Shown here one piece after another: positions 37,241 through 45,896 of a DNA stretch of 64,000 nucleotides; the stretch's first letter is position 1, and each line of letters starts with the position of its first letter. The DNA lies in assembly GCA_021814005.1 (NCBI GenBank), contig JAKAJC010000001.1:69379-133378 (forward strand), read 5' to 3'. Position numbers and translations under genes: made by a program. Below the pieces are notes generated by a model that was given only the letters and a program-made list of their open reading frames with translations, made no database searches and had not been told where the DNA came from. The stretch is from Microcaldota archaeon. Lineage in GTDB: Archaea; Micrarchaeota; Micrarchaeia; Anstonellales; Anstonellaceae.

Positions 37241-37350
37241 ATAAACTTTTTTTGTCAGCGGTTCGACCCTCAAGCGAAGCTTGGGGGCATTCGGCACGAG
37301 GGCCGCAGCCCGAGCGCCGATGGCCCGCTCCGAGGCGATAAACTTTTTTT
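37213..37350 (+). repeat. 41-bp direct duplication of the tRNA-Asn 3' end plus downstream T-run; second copy interrupted by a 56-bp insert
   Basis: Copy 1 37213-37253; copy 2 37254-37266 + 37323-37350, identical; insert 37267-37322 falls in the T-loop. Confidence 0.85.
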
Positions 37351-37395
37351 GACGAAGGGGTTCGGATTTTAAATGAACCCCCCTTCATATACGAT

Positions 37396-37725
37396 ATGCG
37401 CGAATTACATTATGCCTGGTTTTTCGAAACCCTTGCAAACCCCCTGAGGATGCAAATCCTTCTTTATCTTCTTGAAAAACCACGCTCTGTGAACGAAATC
37501 GTTGCAAAAACAGGGGAGGAGCAGAGCAACGTTTCCCATGCGCTCTCGATTCTGCGCCTGTGCAACCTCGTGCTGCTCAAAGTCGAGGGCAGGCGGCATC
37601 TGTACCAGACAAACGAGACTCTTTTCAGGCCGCTCGTAAAGCTTGTGGACGAGCACGTGTGCTCCAACTGCGAAGGCATGTGCGCGCAGGAAAAGCGCAA
37701 GAAAAAGCTCAAGCACAAACAGTAG
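37396..37725 (+). CDS. ArsR-like HTH regulator with C-terminal Cys cluster
   Basis: ANPLRMQILLYLLEKPRSVNEIVAKTGEEQSNVSHALSILRLCNLV; CSNCEGMC. Confidence 0.85.
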   Translation: MRELHYAWFFETLANPLRMQILLYLLEKPRSVNEIVAKTGEEQSNVSHALSILRLCNLVLLKVEGRRHLYQTNETLFRPLVKLVDEHVCSNCEGMCAQEKRKKKLKHKQ

Positions 37726-37764
37726 GGCGAATATGAAAACGCGGGAAAAATTATTTTTACTTCT

Positions 37765-38145
37765 TTATTTTGAGCGGGATTTGACGCGGGCCATCAGCAT
37801 CGCCAGATGAGCCTGGCGCGTGATGCGGGCAGTTCTCTCCTCTATTTCGGAAATGTCATCCCACATCATCTCCAGCGCGGCGCGCACCGCAAACGACACC
37901 GCCTGCTGTGGGGATGAGGGTATGGATTCGTTGAGGCGCAGGTCAAGGGACTGAACATGCGCCGTCTGGCGCGTGGAGGCCACCATTGTCATTTCAGACA
38001 TCGGCTCGGCCTTGAGCGGCTCCTCGGCCAGCGGCTGCGGGGCGCGCAGGCGCGCGAGGCGCGCTGCCTCCTTTTTCTCCTCTTCTTGGGAGAAAGATGA
38101 AACTGCGCGGGACGATGGCGTTGACGCTTCGATGGCCGAACTCAT
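37765..38145 (-). CDS. Hypothetical protein
   Basis: ORF preceded by GGAGGGTAGGTCATG. Confidence 0.5.
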   Translation of the reverse strand: MSSAIEASTPSSRAVSSFSQEEEKKEAARLARLRAPQPLAEEPLKAEPMSEMTMVASTRQTAHVQSLDLRLNESIPSSPQQAVSFAVRAALEMMWDDISEIEERTARITRQAHLAMLMARVKSRSK

Positions 38146-38148
38146 GAC

Positions 38149-38223
38149 CTACCCTCCGTACTTTTTTCCAAGGGTGTCGTCCCCGCCAAGGAACGAACCC
38201 CGCTGGTCGCTGGTTTTGCCCAC
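38149..38223 (-). CDS. Candidate 24-aa leader microprotein
   Basis: GTG-initiated M(V)GKTSDQRGSFLGGDDTLGKKYGG*, TTTTTTAAA TATA-like box just upstream, stop 3 bp before the next ATG. Confidence 0.25.
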   Translation of the reverse strand: MGKTSDQRGSFLGGDDTLGKKYGG

Positions 38224-38312
38224 GAGGAGAAGGTTTAAAAAAGGCCCTCTGGCTCCGGCGTGGAAAAATGAAAAATGAGGGAAAATAAAAAACAAAAAAC
38301 TAAAGCATTTTT

Positions 38313-39488
38313 TTAGGACAGCTTTGCCTGGCACAACGCCTTGTAGCCGTCTTCGGTGATATTGTCACAGATTGTGATGTCGTGATGCTGCACCGCGAGG
38401 GCCGTGAAGCACCGTGACTGCCACACCTCGGTCTCGATTATTGCCGCGCAGGTGGCTGTGCCGCTCAGCGGCACGGTGCCGGTCAGCACGTTGTTGTAGC
38501 AGCTGATGCGGTCATTGTGAGACAGGGGGTTGCAGGCGGCCGGGTCGCCGTTGGCCTTGGCAGTGTAGACAATGCACTTGTTGCGGTTGAGCGAGTTGAT
38601 TACCTTGTCGCAAATCGACACGTTGTCGAGCGCGGTAGAGTAGTTTATGTAGCACTGGTCGCGCGCGGTCTCGGGCGATGTCTGCTGGCAGATTGCCGGG
38701 TCTTTTGAACTGATGGCAAAGTGCGTGTAGCAGTCGTTGCGGTACGGGCTGCCGAGCTGTCCGTTCGAGCACCAGCCCTGCGAGTTGAGGGCGATGGCGG
38801 CCAGCTCGTAGCACAAGTCGGCGCGTGAGGAGAGGTTGTCAGCAGTGCATGCTGCCGGGTCGCGCCGCACGATGGCGTGACAGGCCAGCAGCTGGGCCCT
38901 ATCGCCGCTGATGAGGTCGCAGGCGTTCTCGTCGGAGTGGTTGATGGCAAAGTCCATGAGGCATCCGTCCGAGCCGCAGTAGGCGAAATCATTGTGCTGC
39001 GCGGCCAGGCATCGCCCCTTTGCGTCGTTGCCAACTTCGAGGTCGCACGGCTGCGCGATGTCGATGAGGCACTGTTTCGAGCTTGCATTGTCTGTAAGCT
39101 TCGAGCAGTAGGCGCTGGAGTTGATTTGGCGGGCCACAGCCCCGTAGCAGGCCTGCTGTTTGGAGGCATTGAGCATCTTGTCGCACAGGCTGATGTTGGA
39201 TGGCACGAACAGCATGAGGCAGTCGTCGCGCGCGTCAATCGAGAATATGTGGCTGCACAGCGAGATGTTTTTCTGCGCCGAGGCGAGCGCCTTGAAGCAC
39301 GCGTCGTTGGCCTCGAGGCTGGAAGTGCCGGCGCATGGCGCAGGCGGCGGAGCGGCAACTGAGGTGTTGTTTGCTGGCGCCGGCGGCGTGATAATAGGGC
39401 CGGACGGCTCTGCCGGGCCGGACTGGCCGAGGCAGCCGAAGATGAATAGACTCGCTACGAGCAGGCTGAAGAGCAACCAAGACCGCAT
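38313..39488 (-). CDS. Lipoprotein with about nine tandem Cys-pair repeats
   Basis: Signal MRSWLLFSLLVASLFIFGCLGQ lipobox; recurring C-x(n)-C units of about 35 aa. Confidence 0.75.
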   Translation of the reverse strand: MRSWLLFSLLVASLFIFGCLGQSGPAEPSGPIITPPAPANNTSVAAPPPAPCAGTSSLEANDACFKALASAQKNISLCSHIFSIDARDDCLMLFVPSNISLCDKMLNASKQQACYGAVARQINSSAYCSKLTDNASSKQCLIDIAQPCDLEVGNDAKGRCLAAQHNDFAYCGSDGCLMDFAINHSDENACDLISGDRAQLLACHAIVRRDPAACTADNLSSRADLCYELAAIALNSQGWCSNGQLGSPYRNDCYTHFAISSKDPAICQQTSPETARDQCYINYSTALDNVSICDKVINSLNRNKCIVYTAKANGDPAACNPLSHNDRISCYNNVLTGTVPLSGTATCAAIIETEVWQSRCFTALAVQHHDITICDNITEDGYKALCQAKLS

Positions 39489-39549
39489 GATATCGCCGTT
39501 GAGGGCAGGCGGCGGGAGTTTATAAGTGTTGCCTCGGCTCACCAAAAGC

Positions 39550-40044
39550 ATGGCTGTCAAACTTCTGACAATGGGAGGGACGATTGACGGGCTCGAATAT
39601 GCGTCGGAGAATGATGAGCCGAAAAACAGGAAGTCGCTGATTCCGGGCCTGCTGAAAACAGCAGGGATAACATCGGATTACAGCATCGAGGAGGTCTGCT
39701 TCAAAGACAGCAGGTTTATCGACGGCGATGATCTGGAATTACTGCTGGACAAGTGCAAAAAATGCCACGAGCAGAAAATTGTGATTACACACGGCACGAT
39801 GACCATGACTGAGACGGCTAAATTTTTGGGTGAACGAAAACTCCCCAAAACGATTGTGCTGACCGGCTCGATGATTCTGGGGGATAAAAAAAATTCTGAT
39901 GCGCCAGTCAATTTGAGTGCCGCATTCAAGGCGGTTCAAATGCTCCCCCCGAACGTCTACATCGCCATGAACGGAAAAATATTCTTATGGAACAACGTTC
40001 GGAAAAACACGCGGGCCGGACGATTTGAAACGCTTAAAGAATAA
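39550..40044 (+). CDS. Single-domain type I asparaginase-like protein (N-terminal domain only)
   Basis: LTMGGTIDG and THGTMTMTETAKFL motifs; ends at about 165 aa without a C-terminal domain. Confidence 0.75.
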   Translation: MAVKLLTMGGTIDGLEYASENDEPKNRKSLIPGLLKTAGITSDYSIEEVCFKDSRFIDGDDLELLLDKCKKCHEQKIVITHGTMTMTETAKFLGERKLPKTIVLTGSMILGDKKNSDAPVNLSAAFKAVQMLPPNVYIAMNGKIFLWNNVRKNTRAGRFETLKE

Positions 40045-40064
40045 CTTCTTTTTCTTTTCCCAGG

Positions 40065-40090
40065 TTTTCTTTTCCTGCAGGAAAAGAAAA
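40065..40090. repeat. 26-nt perfect palindrome beside the tRNA-Leu 3' end
   Basis: TTTTCTTTTCCTG|CAGGAAAAGAAAA. Confidence 0.8.
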
Positions 40091-40094
40091 GCTG

Positions 40095-40179
40095 TGCGGG
40101 GGATGGGATTTGAACCCATGAATCCCTAAGGAACGGGGTCCTAAGCCCCGCGCATTTGACCAGGCTTTGCTACCCCCGC
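40095..40179 (-). tRNA. tRNA-Leu(TAG)
   Basis: GCGGGGG...CCCCCGC-A; anticodon loop CTTAGGA; long variable arm. Confidence 0.93.
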
Positions 40180-40231
40180 AAAGAAGATTGGAACGGGGAA
40201 CTATTATAATCCGTGTCCGCGTCGGCTCGTC

Positions 40232-41278
40232 GTGTCACCCGGACCGGTTCTTCTGAAGCCCAAGGAGCGCGAGAACGAGGAGGAGCGCGAGCTTGAAAAG
40301 CAGAGGGAGCGGCTCTACAAGCGCCAGAATCCGAATGCAACGCCTGCGGCGGCGCGGGAAAAAGTGAGGGAGGCGGCCGCGCAACCGCCGGCCAAAACTT
40401 CTGTCAAGTCAGTGGAGGAAGTGCCGGTTGTCGCCCCGCCCAAAATGAGCACGCCTTCAGCCGGGCCGGCGCATGCATTTGTCGAGCAGAATGTGCGCCA
40501 AGAGGTGAAAAAAGTCGAGAAGTTTGCCTTTACAACGCGCAACGAGGAAACCGGCCAGCAGCAGGTGAGCGTCGGGCAGAGCGAGCTGATTTACGACGAG
40601 CACAAGAAAAGCGGGCATGACAGCTTCGAGCGGCAGGGCGGGGCGGAAATTGAGAAAGAGGGGGAAAGGGGGCAAATCGAGCAGAGGCGGGAGCAGATGC
40701 AGCGCTCCGGCCAGATTGTTGAGGCGCAGCCGATGGCGCGCGAGCAGCCGTTCGAGAGCCTTATGAAAGAAAAGGAAAAACAGGAAGCCGAATTGGTGCG
40801 CAGCAAGGAGATGCTCAAGCTTGACAAAGTCCTGCCTGCCGAAGTGGTCGGCGCGCAGGAAAAGAAGTTGGAGGAAGAGCGCAAAGTGCCCGCACAGCCT
40901 CTGAAAATCGAGGAGGCTGTGAAAGCCGCGCTTGACGAGGCGCTTGAGCATAACCGGCCCGCGCTGGTTGTCAGCGCGGTTCTGCAAAAAGAACAGAAGG
41001 AGCAGTTCGAGCTATCACTTCTTAGCGTGGACGAGAAAAGGCTGGAGGCGCTGCTGCGCGAAATCAACCTGCGGCTTCGGGACGGCCAGATTGAGCGCAT
41101 GCGCCTTGCAGGCATGATGGTGAACGAGCAGGACGCGGCCAAAAAGAGGCAGCTCAAGCTCAAGATGAAAAAACTGCAGTTGAGCCTGGCGTTCTACACT
41201 AGGGTAAAAGGCATGCTCGGCCGCCTGCTTGGCGGATTCTTTGGAAAACTGGCAGGCTTAAGCAGGCTTTTCAAGTAG
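40232..41278 (+). CDS. Hypothetical coiled-coil protein
   Basis: Long charged Glu/Lys/Gln-rich sequence. Confidence 0.65.
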   Translation: MSPGPVLLKPKERENEEERELEKQRERLYKRQNPNATPAAAREKVREAAAQPPAKTSVKSVEEVPVVAPPKMSTPSAGPAHAFVEQNVRQEVKKVEKFAFTTRNEETGQQQVSVGQSELIYDEHKKSGHDSFERQGGAEIEKEGERGQIEQRREQMQRSGQIVEAQPMAREQPFESLMKEKEKQEAELVRSKEMLKLDKVLPAEVVGAQEKKLEEERKVPAQPLKIEEAVKAALDEALEHNRPALVVSAVLQKEQKEQFELSLLSVDEKRLEALLREINLRLRDGQIERMRLAGMMVNEQDAAKKRQLKLKMKKLQLSLAFYTRVKGMLGRLLGGFFGKLAGLSRLFK

Positions 41279-41363
41279 GGAAAGAATTGGAAAATAAAGA
41301 AGATTGAAGAACTAAAGAAGAAGATAATTTGAAAAAATAAAAACAAATTAACGCCTAAGAAAT

Positions 41364-41507
41364 TTACTTCTTGGTGCGTTTCTTGGGGCGCAGGTGCTTG
41401 TAACCGCACTTGCGGCAGTGCTCCACGCCCGCCTTGTTGCGGGTCTTGCACTTGCGGCAGATGACGATTTTGGCAAGGATTGCGTCGGCTTCAGCGAATT
41501 TACCCAT
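41364..41507 (-). CDS. rpl40e: Ribosomal protein eL40
   Basis: MGKFAEADAILAKIVICRKCKTRNKAGVEHCRKCGYKHLRPKKRTKK; AGAGGT SD upstream; below the ORF track size cutoff. Confidence 0.95.
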   Translation of the reverse strand: MGKFAEADAILAKIVICRKCKTRNKAGVEHCRKCGYKHLRPKKRTKK

Positions 41508-41586
41508 GAAAATACCTCTAAGGATGATGAGTGATTGGATGGAGTTATGAATATATAAAAAGGTGTGCCCAAAGTTTTGATGCCAC

Positions 41587-41658
41587 GCCCTCGTAGCTCA
41601 GTGGTAGAGCGCCTGTCTTGTAAACAGGAGGTCCTGAGTTCAAATCTCAGCGAGGGCT
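41587..41658 (+). tRNA. tRNA-Thr(TGT)
   Basis: GCCCTCG...CGAGGGC-T; anticodon loop CTTGTAA. Confidence 0.93.
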
Positions 41659-43472
41659 TCTAGCTCGTTCTTTGCTTTCAGGGCGTCACGCAGCACGCGG
41701 CCGAAGAGGCCGGCCTGCCACTCGGGCACCCAGTCGGCCTTTGGCTTGCCGCGGATGCTCTCTTTGATATAGCGGTCAAAGCCAGCATGGTTGCCGACGA
41801 AAAGAATGTAGGGGTCGGTCTCGTCGGGCAGGTATATCAGAAGCCGGTGGTTTTTGTCGGCGGTGACGGCCAGGCGCGCCAAATCCTTGTCGAGCGCGGA
41901 CTCCCAGTGTATGGGATTGCTGGCCTCGAACGCAGTGTCAAGCGCGTGCGCGCTCAGGCGGCCGTTGTTCTGGATATAGAGGTCTGCAAGCGTTTCAATT
42001 TTGCTTTTGAATTCGTCGTACGCCACGTGCTTGTTCTCGGGTTTGCAGAACTTGAAGCGGTCCTTGCGCCAGAGAGCATCAACCAGCAGGGGTTTTGTCC
42101 GCTCGATGACGGCTTTGAGGCGGGCGGTTTCGTTGGCCAGCAACGCGGCGCGCTCGGCTTCGGCCTTGGCCTTCTCGCCCTCCATTTCCTTGGCGCGGCG
42201 CAGGGCGCGCTGCTGGCGGCGGGAGGCGTTTTCTTGTTTCTCCCTAAACGAGTCGCCCATGCGCTCGAGGGCGGCCTGCGCGTCTAAGAGGTCGGTTTTG
42301 AGCGATGAAATGCTTTTCTCAAGCTGCGCTTTGCGGGCGTGCAGCGAGTCAAGTTCATTCTTGCGGCATGATGCGGCGGAATCGGCATCGGGCGGAGCCG
42401 CCTCCAGAGCCGCCAGCGACTGTTTAAGCTGCAGCAGACGCGTCATTTGCTCGTTGAATTTGATGACCGCTTCAGAAATTATTTTGAGCTGCTTTGCAAA
42501 CTCGAGCTGCGATTTCGCGAAGATGACAGACTGCTCCACCCAGGGGCCGTCCTTCTCGAGCTTGTTGCGGTCATTTATCACTTTCATGACGCGGTAATTC
42601 GAGACAATGTCTGTGGCCGGCCCGAAGCCTGCAGACGCCCGCTTGATTATTGAAGTATATTCACTGTGCGAATCCAGCACCTGCCTGCTGGTTTTCTCAA
42701 AGTCAATGATGCAGTCGTTGACGAGTTTAAGCTGTGACTCGGTTTTGACCATGTATTTGGAAGCCTCTGCAGACCACTGGTCCAAAGAGATGTCAGGAAT
42801 TGCGGGGTTGAGGGGGCTTCCGTTCGGCTGGGCCGGAAGCGATTCCACAAAAGAGCTGAGGTCGACTCCCGCCAGGCTCAGGTTCTGGATAAATTCCACG
42901 ATTCCGCCGTGATGCTGCGCAGCCCAGTCCATAAGGCCGATAGAATCATGGAGAATGCCGGATTTGAAGGCCTTTTTTCTGACCGATAAGTTCCGCATAT
43001 ACACGTTGGTCGGCACCAGCATGCTGATGGCGCCGTCGGCCTCATGCAAACTGGCTGCGGCCTCGCCGGCCCTTTGGCAGGCGTTCTGCTCCCTGGCAAC
43101 AAGAAGAATCAGCGATTTGACGGTCTCGTCAATCTGCGCGCAGAGCTGCGCCCTCTCATTGCCGTGGTTCTGGTAAACTGAGCGCGCCTGAATTATCTCC
43201 TTGTTAAATGAGTGGATTTTGCGGTTGCACTCCGCGAGCGAATCCTCCTGCTCGGCAATCCGTGTTTTGAGATATTCGGCTGCGGCGGCAAGCATAACCT
43301 GCTGCTGGTGCATGCCCGGCTCCACCATGCCGCTGCGCGCGAAGAAGGAGAGCTGCTCTGCCGGAAGCAGAATGCTTTTGTCCTGCCGCGTGGTGCGGAA
43401 AGGATTGTAGTTTTTGTCCTTGTGCGAGCCGTGCCCGGGAATGCGGACTGTGATGACTTTGTCAGGTGCCAT
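41640..43472 (-). CDS. Hypothetical coiled-coil protein
   Basis: 610-aa ORF with long heptad-rich regions. Confidence 0.7.
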   Translation of the reverse strand: MAPDKVITVRIPGHGSHKDKNYNPFRTTRQDKSILLPAEQLSFFARSGMVEPGMHQQQVMLAAAAEYLKTRIAEQEDSLAECNRKIHSFNKEIIQARSVYQNHGNERAQLCAQIDETVKSLILLVAREQNACQRAGEAAASLHEADGAISMLVPTNVYMRNLSVRKKAFKSGILHDSIGLMDWAAQHHGGIVEFIQNLSLAGVDLSSFVESLPAQPNGSPLNPAIPDISLDQWSAEASKYMVKTESQLKLVNDCIIDFEKTSRQVLDSHSEYTSIIKRASAGFGPATDIVSNYRVMKVINDRNKLEKDGPWVEQSVIFAKSQLEFAKQLKIISEAVIKFNEQMTRLLQLKQSLAALEAAPPDADSAASCRKNELDSLHARKAQLEKSISSLKTDLLDAQAALERMGDSFREKQENASRRQQRALRRAKEMEGEKAKAEAERAALLANETARLKAVIERTKPLLVDALWRKDRFKFCKPENKHVAYDEFKSKIETLADLYIQNNGRLSAHALDTAFEASNPIHWESALDKDLARLAVTADKNHRLLIYLPDETDPYILFVGNHAGFDRYIKESIRGKPKADWVPEWQAGLFGRVLRDALKAKNELEALAEI

Positions 43473-43481
43473 GATATCAGC

Positions 43482-44459
43482 TCATTGCATCGGCTTTTCG
43501 AGCGCGGGTGATTTTCTGGTAAGTTCGTTCAGCGAATCGAGGCTTTTGCTGAAAGACTCAAGCTCCGAAATTCTGAGATTGAATTCGGCCTTAGACAGGG
43601 TGAAAGAATTTTTGCTGCCGCCGAGAAGATAGTTGGAGATTGCATTCTCGCGTATGACAAAGATTTGACGGAAGGCCGCTTTGGACTCTTCTATTTTCTC
43701 GTTAGTCTGGTACGAGTTCGGCCCCTCCTTGAAAAGCAGGCCATACAGATTATCCAGATTGCTGTCAAACCACTCCAAGAGCCGGGTTTTCATCTGCCTG
43801 GTTTTGACGCTGAGGGCATAGGCCGAATCATCCAGAGCCAATGCATGTTGGGTTGAAGTAAATCTCATTTCAAACAAAGTCCGCCCGTCTGCCCACCTGC
43901 CGAGTTCTGAAGCCTGAAACAGCTTGATAAGTCCGGCAACCGTGTCTGGCTCGCTGAAATAACGCATATACAAATCAAAATTTTCCTTGCTGATGTGGCC
44001 AGCATTCCATTTGCCGCCCACCAGATACTGCATGAGAATTTTCTCGGCAAGGGGGAAAGTCAACTTTGTCTGTTTGCCGGTGGCGGAGATTGTGAGGGTA
44101 TAGAAAACTACAGGTTCGCCCCGCGCAGACATTGTGGAGTCACTCTTCCGTTTGAGCGTGGTCAGATATTCCCTCACTGTTGCATCCAGACGCAGTGAAT
44201 GCTCGTTGGCCATAGAGAGAAATTGGGTTCGCATAGGGAGCCGGGTTTCGAGCGCTAAAGCCGAATACGGCTCGCGGGCAATCTGCTCCATCTTGTCTTT
44301 GTGGCTTGTCCAATAGCTTATGCCGGTAATCGAGCCGGCGGCCAGCGAGGCGGCGATAAGACCGGTGACGATTGCACGGCGGAAATGGCGCTTTTTGGCC
44401 ATGCGGTGGGAAGCCGACGGGGCCTGCGGCAGCACTTCTTTTAGGGACACCAATTTCAT
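43482..44459 (-). CDS. Hypothetical membrane-anchored protein
   Basis: N-terminal TM VTGLIAASLAAGSITGISYW; lies 9 bp upstream of the coiled-coil gene on the same strand. Confidence 0.65.
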   Translation of the reverse strand: MKLVSLKEVLPQAPSASHRMAKKRHFRRAIVTGLIAASLAAGSITGISYWTSHKDKMEQIAREPYSALALETRLPMRTQFLSMANEHSLRLDATVREYLTTLKRKSDSTMSARGEPVVFYTLTISATGKQTKLTFPLAEKILMQYLVGGKWNAGHISKENFDLYMRYFSEPDTVAGLIKLFQASELGRWADGRTLFEMRFTSTQHALALDDSAYALSVKTRQMKTRLLEWFDSNLDNLYGLLFKEGPNSYQTNEKIEESKAAFRQIFVIRENAISNYLLGGSKNSFTLSKAEFNLRISELESFSKSLDSLNELTRKSPALEKPMQ

Positions 44460-44583
44460 GCATTATATATTGAAATACATATTTATATAGCTTTTGAAAC
44501 AGCGAAGAGACGGAGATTTGAGGTAAAAATCAAAAATTGGAAAACAAAAGAAAACAAAAAAAGAGAAATTGAAAAACAAAAAA

Positions 44584-45849
44584 TCATTTCTTTTTCTTCA
44601 TCGCGCCCGCGGCCTTGCGCAGCACGACAAGCACGACCACCAGAACCACGAGGTAGAGGTAAGGCATGTAGGGCTCAACGCTCTCCTGGAAGCTGGCAAG
44701 GCGCACCGGCATGGCAAAGTCTGCCGAGTCGGAGAATGTCTTGCCCTGCGGGTCCTCGAAGTCCATCAGAAGGCCGACAAGCTGCGAGCCGGAAGTGGCG
44801 TCCTTGTCCACCGTGATGACATAGGTCAGATTGACTGACTGGCCCGGCTTGAGAGAGTCGATGTAGCGCACCGTGCCGTCTGTGGAGAATGGGAAGAGCG
44901 GGCGGATGCGCACTTTGAGCTTGCGCGCCTCCTGCGTGCCGGTGTTGGTGAGGAGGATGTCGGCGTTCTGCGGAGCGCCTGCGCGCAATGTGGAGCCGAC
45001 GGGGTAGGCGGCCACGAATTCGGCCTTCGGCTTGATTGGCACCTCGAAGTGGAAGAGGGCGGTTCCGTTCTGGCGGTCCTCGCCGGCGTAGTCAAGGCGC
45101 ACGTCAAGAGGATAGGCGCCGGGCGCAAGGTTTTTTGGGGCCGAGATGTGGAAAGTGGCCGATGCGCTGCCGCGGGCCACAATGGAGCCGACGGCCTGCT
45201 CCTCGCCAGCCCATTTCACCTCGATGCCGCGGGCGGTGGCGGTCGCGAGCGAGCTCTGCACCATGCTGGCTCCCGTATTTTGGAATGTGACTGTTACCGA
45301 CGCATCGTCGCCGGGGTAGATGTCCACGGGGCTTGAGGAGGCAACCGAGGCGGTGAATGCCGGAGCGCCGCCCACGCGCACGTTGAGCGTGTTGGCTTCG
45401 CTGAACTTGGTGAAGAGTTTCTCATAGGTGGTGGAAACCGAGACAGGGTAGGTGCCGGTGGTGGCGAGGTTGTCGACCGGCAGGAGGAAGGTGAATGTGC
45501 CGGCAGAGTCGGCGTCCGTGTAGCACAGGCTTTCAACATATTGCGTGTCGGAGCCGCTGATGGAGAGAGGATAGGACACGGCCAGCTGAACGGCAACGCG
45601 CGAGGCGCAGTTGTCTGGCTCGAGGCTCTTGATGCGCAGAGTCAGAACGAGCGTGTGGCCCGGCTGCACCGGCGACTCGGAGAGCGAGTAGTTCAGGAGT
45701 TCGAGTTTCGGATTGACCGAAGCGAATGAAATGGAGGAGAGTAGCAGCAAGAAGGCAAATAGCGCCGGCATCACTGAACCGAAACGCCCCGCGGCCGGGT
45801 TTGTCCTGTGTTTTTGCATTGTTTTTGTTTGCATGGTTGTGGTTTTCAT
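44584..45849 (-). CDS. S-layer-like (COG1361-type) secreted membrane protein
   Basis: Signal peptide; repeated Ig-like/CARDB-like segments; C-terminal TM plus KKKK. Confidence 0.75.
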   Translation of the reverse strand: MKTTTMQTKTMQKHRTNPAAGRFGSVMPALFAFLLLLSSISFASVNPKLELLNYSLSESPVQPGHTLVLTLRIKSLEPDNCASRVAVQLAVSYPLSISGSDTQYVESLCYTDADSAGTFTFLLPVDNLATTGTYPVSVSTTYEKLFTKFSEANTLNVRVGGAPAFTASVASSSPVDIYPGDDASVTVTFQNTGASMVQSSLATATARGIEVKWAGEEQAVGSIVARGSASATFHISAPKNLAPGAYPLDVRLDYAGEDRQNGTALFHFEVPIKPKAEFVAAYPVGSTLRAGAPQNADILLTNTGTQEARKLKVRIRPLFPFSTDGTVRYIDSLKPGQSVNLTYVITVDKDATSGSQLVGLLMDFEDPQGKTFSDSADFAMPVRLASFQESVEPYMPYLYLVVLVVVLVVLRKAAGAMKKKK

Positions 45850-45896
45850 CGATATCACCTATAAGTGTTTCTCATATTTTGCATTCATTTCTCATC

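Noticed and set aside
41516-41560. C/D box sRNA at GGATGATGAGTGATTGG upstream of eL40
   Set aside because: A box C-like ATGATGA is present but no CTGA boxes follow; it lies in the eL40 promoter or leader.
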